In this document: piece after piece, positions 6,648-9,368 of the stretch | Numbering within the stretch: the first letter of the stretch is position 1 | Layout: each line of letters starts with the position of its first letter | From: Candidatus Hydrogenedentota bacterium | GTDB lineage: Bacteria > Hydrogenedentota > Hydrogenedentia > Hydrogenedentales > CAITNO01 | Assembly (NCBI GenBank): GCA_007124105.1 | Contig: SLFT01000249.1 | Span: 1-9,368 of the forward strand | Direction of reading: 5' to 3' | Length of the DNA: 9,368 nt | Program-made: the position numbers and the translations under genes | Notes under the pieces: model-generated | What the model was told of the DNA's origin: nothing | The model's input: the letters and a program-made list of their open reading frames with translations, nothing else | Database searches by the model: none

Positions 6648-8377
6648 TTTCCGGTTCCCTTCGCCGAACGTGAGCGATTTTCCGTTCGCGACTGCGCCAG
6701 CAACAAGCGCTCCGTGTCTACAAGTTGTTTGCTTAATTCCTCCTGTTCGATTTCCATCTCGACATCCTGCGCCTCGGCGTCGAATTCCGCTTGAAGCGCG
6801 TCGAATCGCGCCTGCATGGCGGCGCGTTTGCGGGTCAGACTCCGGCGTCTGACCTCGCTTGCCCGTTCGCGGGCAACAATGCTCGACGCTTCCTTCGCCT
6901 CCAGCGCCACGCGCGCAGAGCCCGTGACAACTCCTTCTGGCCCCAGGGCGACATCAAGCAGCCTGGCGCCGTGGTCCGTCAGAATGAATTCACGAATCTG
7001 ATTGGAGTGCGCCATGCCGCGTGATTTCAGAATATAGAGCCCCCGGTTGAGTTCGCCGGCGTTTTCCAGGCTTTGCAGCAGCAGCCAGGTGTCTATGAGG
7101 GACGAGATGCTGACTTCGGTGATTCCCAGCGCGGACTCCGCAGATGTCAGACTGGTGAAGACGGCTGTGATCCCGCAAGATTTCAGGAAATCCACAATAC
7201 GCAGAAGCATCGCCTTGGCATCGCAATGCGTACCAACGGCCTCAAAGTCCGTGATGGGATCAATGATTACGTTTTGCGGTTTGAATCGCTCAAGTTCCTT
7301 GTGCAAACTCACCAGGTGCATCTCTAGCCCGAGCAGCGTCGGGCGGGACGCCCGGATGCTCAACAACCCCTTATCCACCCACTGTTTCAGATTGACGCCA
7401 ATGGAACTCATATTGCGCAGGAACTGGCTTTGAGATTCCTCGAACGCAAAATAGGAGCACCGCTCGCCGCGGCGGCAGGCGGCATCAACAAAATGGGCCG
7501 CCAAGCTCGTCTTGCCGGTGCCTGCCGTGCCCGTAATGAGTACCGTGCTCCCGCGGAAATACCCTTTTCCACTGAGCATGGCGTCCAGTTCGGGAATACC
7601 GCTTGAGAGCCTTTCGGAGGTCGCCAGGTGTTCCAGACTAAGCGCCGTGACTGGCAACACGGAGAACCCCTGCTCATCTATCAGGAAGGGATACTCGTTC
7701 GTGCCATGAGACGTTCCCCGGTATTTCACCACCCGCAGGCGGCGCGTGGCCATCTGCTCGATTACGCGGTGATCGAGTAGAATCACACAGTCCGACACAT
7801 ATTCCTCCAGCCCCTGACGAGTGAGCGAGTCTGTTCCGCGCTCCGCAGTGATGACGGCTGTCAAGTCTTTCTCCTTCAGCCAGCGGAACAGCCGGCGCAA
7901 TTCGCCGCGCAGGATGAAGTCGCTGGATAGCCCCCCAAAGAGCGCTTCAATGGTGACCAGAACGATGCGCTTTGCCCCGATGGAATCAACGGCGTGTTCA
8001 ATGCGTATAAAAAGACCTTCCAAGTCATAGTCGCCGGTCTCGATAATTTCGGCGCGCTCTATATGCACATAGTCAATGGCCAATGTCTTCTGCCTGGAGA
8101 GTTTCTCGGTGTCGAAGCCAAGCGACTCGACGTTCTTGGCCAATTCATCTGCCGTTTCCTCAAACGCGATGAACACCCCCGGCTCGCCATACTGCACTGC
8201 GCCGCGGATGAGAAACTCCATGGCGAGCAGTGTTTTCCCGCTGCCCGCGCCGCCGCACACCAGCGTCGGACGGCCCCGCGGAAGCCCCCCTTTCATGATG
8301 TCATCCAGCCCCGCAATGCCCGTGGGGCATTTGGCCAATCCAATGACAGGTTGTTTTTTTGTTTGTTGTTTCTTCAT
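6644..8377 (-). CDS. kaiC: KaiC homologue, double RecA-type ATPase (KaiA-less type)
   Basis: The protein has 577 residues and two RecA-like ATPase domains. CI (about 10-245) has the Walker A GGAGSGKT (42-49) and the catalytic pair Glu73-Glu74 (FEET). Its Walker B, however, reads RIVLVTIEALF with Val141 where KaiC proteins normally have Asp. CII (about 250-475) has the Walker A GTAGTGKT (283-290), Glu313-Glu314 and an intact Walker B VIIDP (Asp373). The phosphorylation motif reads VSISSLIDTW, so Ser425-Ser426 replace the Ser-Thr pair of cyanobacterial KaiC, as I recall for KaiC2-type homologues. Instead of the short cyanobacterial tail there is a ~90-residue charged coiled coil (about 484-577). 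The start is ATG 8377; GTG 8380 is too near the AGGA site. It lies 97 nt after the receiver gene and overlaps kaiB by 4 nt, so receiver-kaiC-kaiB is probably one operon. Confidence 0.95.
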   Translation of the reverse strand: MKKQQTKKQPVIGLAKCPTGIAGLDDIMKGGLPRGRPTLVCGGAGSGKTLLAMEFLIRGAVQYGEPGVFIAFEETADELAKNVESLGFDTEKLSRQKTLAIDYVHIERAEIIETGDYDLEGLFIRIEHAVDSIGAKRIVLVTIEALFGGLSSDFILRGELRRLFRWLKEKDLTAVITAERGTDSLTRQGLEEYVSDCVILLDHRVIEQMATRRLRVVKYRGTSHGTNEYPFLIDEQGFSVLPVTALSLEHLATSERLSSGIPELDAMLSGKGYFRGSTVLITGTAGTGKTSLAAHFVDAACRRGERCSYFAFEESQSQFLRNMSSIGVNLKQWVDKGLLSIRASRPTLLGLEMHLVSLHKELERFKPQNVIIDPITDFEAVGTHCDAKAMLLRIVDFLKSCGITAVFTSLTSAESALGITEVSISSLIDTWLLLQSLENAGELNRGLYILKSRGMAHSNQIREFILTDHGARLLDVALGPEGVVTGSARVALEAKEASSIVARERASEVRRRSLTRKRAAMQARFDALQAEFDAEAQDVEMEIEQEELSKQLVDTERLLLAQSRTENRSRSAKGTGK

Positions 8378-8382
8378 CACAA

Positions 8383-8386
8383 TCCT
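8383..8386 (-). promoter_or_regulatory. Ribosome binding site of kaiC
   Basis: Minus-strand AGGA lies 5 nt before ATG 8377 but only 2 nt before the in-frame GTG 8380. The spacing selects the ATG as start. Confidence 0.6.
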
Positions 8387-8477
8387 ACCAAGTTTTCCGA
8401 TAGTTTACACGCTCTACTTTCACACGTACGGACTTACATTAGTCAATGCCATTTTCCATTCATTTAGGTTCTTTTGT

Positions 8478-8925
8478 TTAATATGACGTTCTGTTGTGCA
8501 TCATCCAGTATTGACCAACGGTTTTTATAGCAGTCTCGAAATCAGGAAAACTCAGCGGTTTTATTATGTAGCTGTTCGCACCGCAGCGATAACTCCTTGT
8601 GATGTCGCTGCTGGCCTGGGAATCAGTAAAAATGACAACGGAGATGAGCGTCAGCATATCTGTCTTGTCCAGGGAACGTATTTCACCAAGCACGAAAAAG
8701 CCATCCTCTCCCGCCAACCTCAAGTCCAACACAATCAGTCTGGGCGGATCAACCTCAACCCGACCCATCCAGTTGCCGTGACAGAAAAGAAAATCCAGTG
8801 CCTCTGTACCAGTATGAACACACAATTTGAACATCGGGAATAGCAGATTGCAGTGCCTCAGTGATCGAGGTTCTTTCGCTAACACTGTCTTCCACAACAA
8901 GGATGTCTATTAGTTCATCGTTCAA
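8478..8925 (-). pseudogene. Single-domain response regulator (CheY/Rcp-like), one-base frameshift
   Basis: Two minus-strand frames join into one receiver domain. From TTG 8925 (GGAG 11 nt upstream at 8940-8937) the first frame reads LNDELIDILVVEDSVSER and on to DVQIV near 8821. After one base is skipped at about 8820, in the run TGTGTGT, the second frame continues VHTGTEALDFLFCHG to the stop TAA at 8478. The joined protein has 148 residues, normal for Rcp1-type regulators. All receiver residues are there: acidic pair Glu12-Asp13, phospho-acceptor Asp67 (VLDLRL), Thr100 (VVIFTDS) and Lys122 (IIKPLSF), and the ending VGQYWMMHN is typical of this subgroup. No DNA-binding domain follows, so it would act by protein contact. 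It heads the kaiC-kaiB operon and is the natural partner of a PAS kinase. As sequenced it would be truncated: a true pseudogene or an assembly error. Confidence 0.85.
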
Positions 8926-9002
8926 TATGAGCGGTTCTCCGTTTCTCCGAAAGCAGGTTTAAACTAATACCTTTTCCTTCAGCGTACACGGTACCTGTTC
9001 AA

Positions 9003-9045
9003 GGTAAAGTTTTGGTAAATTTTTGGTAACGTTTTGGTAAAGTTT
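9003..9045 (-). promoter_or_regulatory. Four tandem 11-bp direct repeats, candidate operator
   Basis: On the plus strand the units are GGTAAAGTTTT (9003-9013), GGTAAATTTTT (9014-9024), GGTAACGTTTT (9025-9035) and GGTAAAGTTT (9036-9045). The period is exactly 11 bp, about one DNA turn, with a conserved GGTAA and an AT-rich remainder. Tandem 11-bp units are the known layout of OmpR/PhoB-family operators, though the bases differ from the pho box. The array ends about 78 bp before the receiver start and about 33 bp before a possible -10 TATTAG (8969-8964). Confidence 0.6.
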
Positions 9046-9214
9046 AATAATTGCAGACTTCCTGATCCCAGCTGGGGTTTGAGGCGCTTTTTCGGAATTG
9101 GTATTGGCACTGTTTAACCAAAAATCTGAGCCCTGACCTGGAACAAAACGAATACGCTTTCTCGGTTGCCGCACCAACTGAAAAACTTTGTTGAACTAAA
9201 CAGGTGGCGCGCCC

Positions 9215-9268
9215 CCGATGGACCGTATTGACAGGAGTGACGGGATGGACGCGATAGACGGGATGGAC
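9215..9268. repeat. Six degenerate 9-bp tandem units
   Basis: The units are CCGATGGAC, CGTATTGAC, AGGAGTGAC, GGGATGGAC, GCGATAGAC and GGGATGGAC, running without gaps from 9215 and each ending in GAC or a close form; a further partial GGATG follows at 9269. The consensus is GGGATGGAC. The array lies outside genes and resembles the short 9-bp stretch at 661-684. I know of no assigned function. Confidence 0.65.
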
Positions 9269-9368
9269 GGATGCCGCATCTACATTGACGCGCATCGCTT
9301 GATTTCCACGGCGTTTAGTCCAACGAACAACAACGCATTGTGATTCGTCACGCTTCATGGTTGGCGCA

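Larger units (their letters stand above)
8926..9368. other. Upstream region of the receiver-kaiC-kaiB operon
   Basis: No credible gene is visible. A minus-strand frame at 8959-9177 has no ATG and runs through the 11-bp repeats; another at 9044-9358 gets its Val-His-Pro pattern from the 9-bp array. Both look accidental. The region holds the 11-bp repeats (9003-9045), the 9-bp array (9215-9268), and a possible -10 TATTAG (8969-8964) with no good -35 hexamer at the right distance. Confidence 0.5.

Noticed and set aside
8435..8460. TTGACT between the receiver gene and kaiC as an internal promoter or sigma-54 site
   Set aside because: No -10 at suitable spacing, and the TGGCAT nearby lacks the matching TTGC element.
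8959..9177. Minus-strand frame of 72 codons directly upstream of the receiver gene
   Set aside because: It starts only at TTG, has no ribosome site, matches no family I know, and its C-terminal part is just the translated 11-bp repeats.
9044..9358. Minus-strand frame of 104 codons starting at ATG 9358
   Set aside because: Its middle is a Val-His-Pro pattern produced by the 9-bp array; no family likeness and no convincing ribosome site.

Overview
The window looks like a chromosomal piece of an environmental bacterium with moderate to high GC. Glycan-degrading enzymes, a PAS-rich kinase, kaiBC without kaiA, and short 9-bp degenerate repeats between genes would suit a PVC-type or Hydrogenedentota-like lineage. 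That placement is an inference from gene style, not from a marker gene, and it is weak.

Layout. Positions 1-3076 (+ strand) hold the 3' end of an FAD-dependent oxidoreductase, then a complete exported GH95-type alpha-L-fucosidase; this is a carbohydrate-use block. Positions 3077-4084 carry no convincing gene. They hold a decayed-looking fragment encoding two hydrophobic helices on the minus strand (3173-3349), several small hairpins, and a ~183-bp palindrome bounded by TTAA (3703-3885) that looks like a non-autonomous transposable element. From 4085 to 8925 everything reads on the minus strand, right to left: a CheY/Rcp-like receiver protein with a frameshift, kaiC, kaiB (joined to kaiC by an ATGA overlap), a 367-nt gap with its own candidate promoter, and a soluble double-PAS histidine kinase. 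Positions 8926-9368 are the upstream region of this locus. They contain four 11-bp direct repeats in tandem and, further out, a 9-bp degenerate tandem array.

How it works together. The minus-strand block is a KaiA-less Kai locus: a double-ATPase KaiC with a Ser-Ser phosphosite pair, its fold-switching partner KaiB, and the two halves of a phosphorelay (kinase and receiver) that could read the KaiBC state or feed into it. Two defects stand out. The first ATPase domain of KaiC has Val where the Walker B Asp is expected, and the receiver gene needs a one-base correction near 8820 to give a normal 148-residue protein. Either the locus is drifting or the assembly has errors. The helically phased 11-bp repeats upstream are the best candidate for control of the locus by a DNA-binding response regulator.
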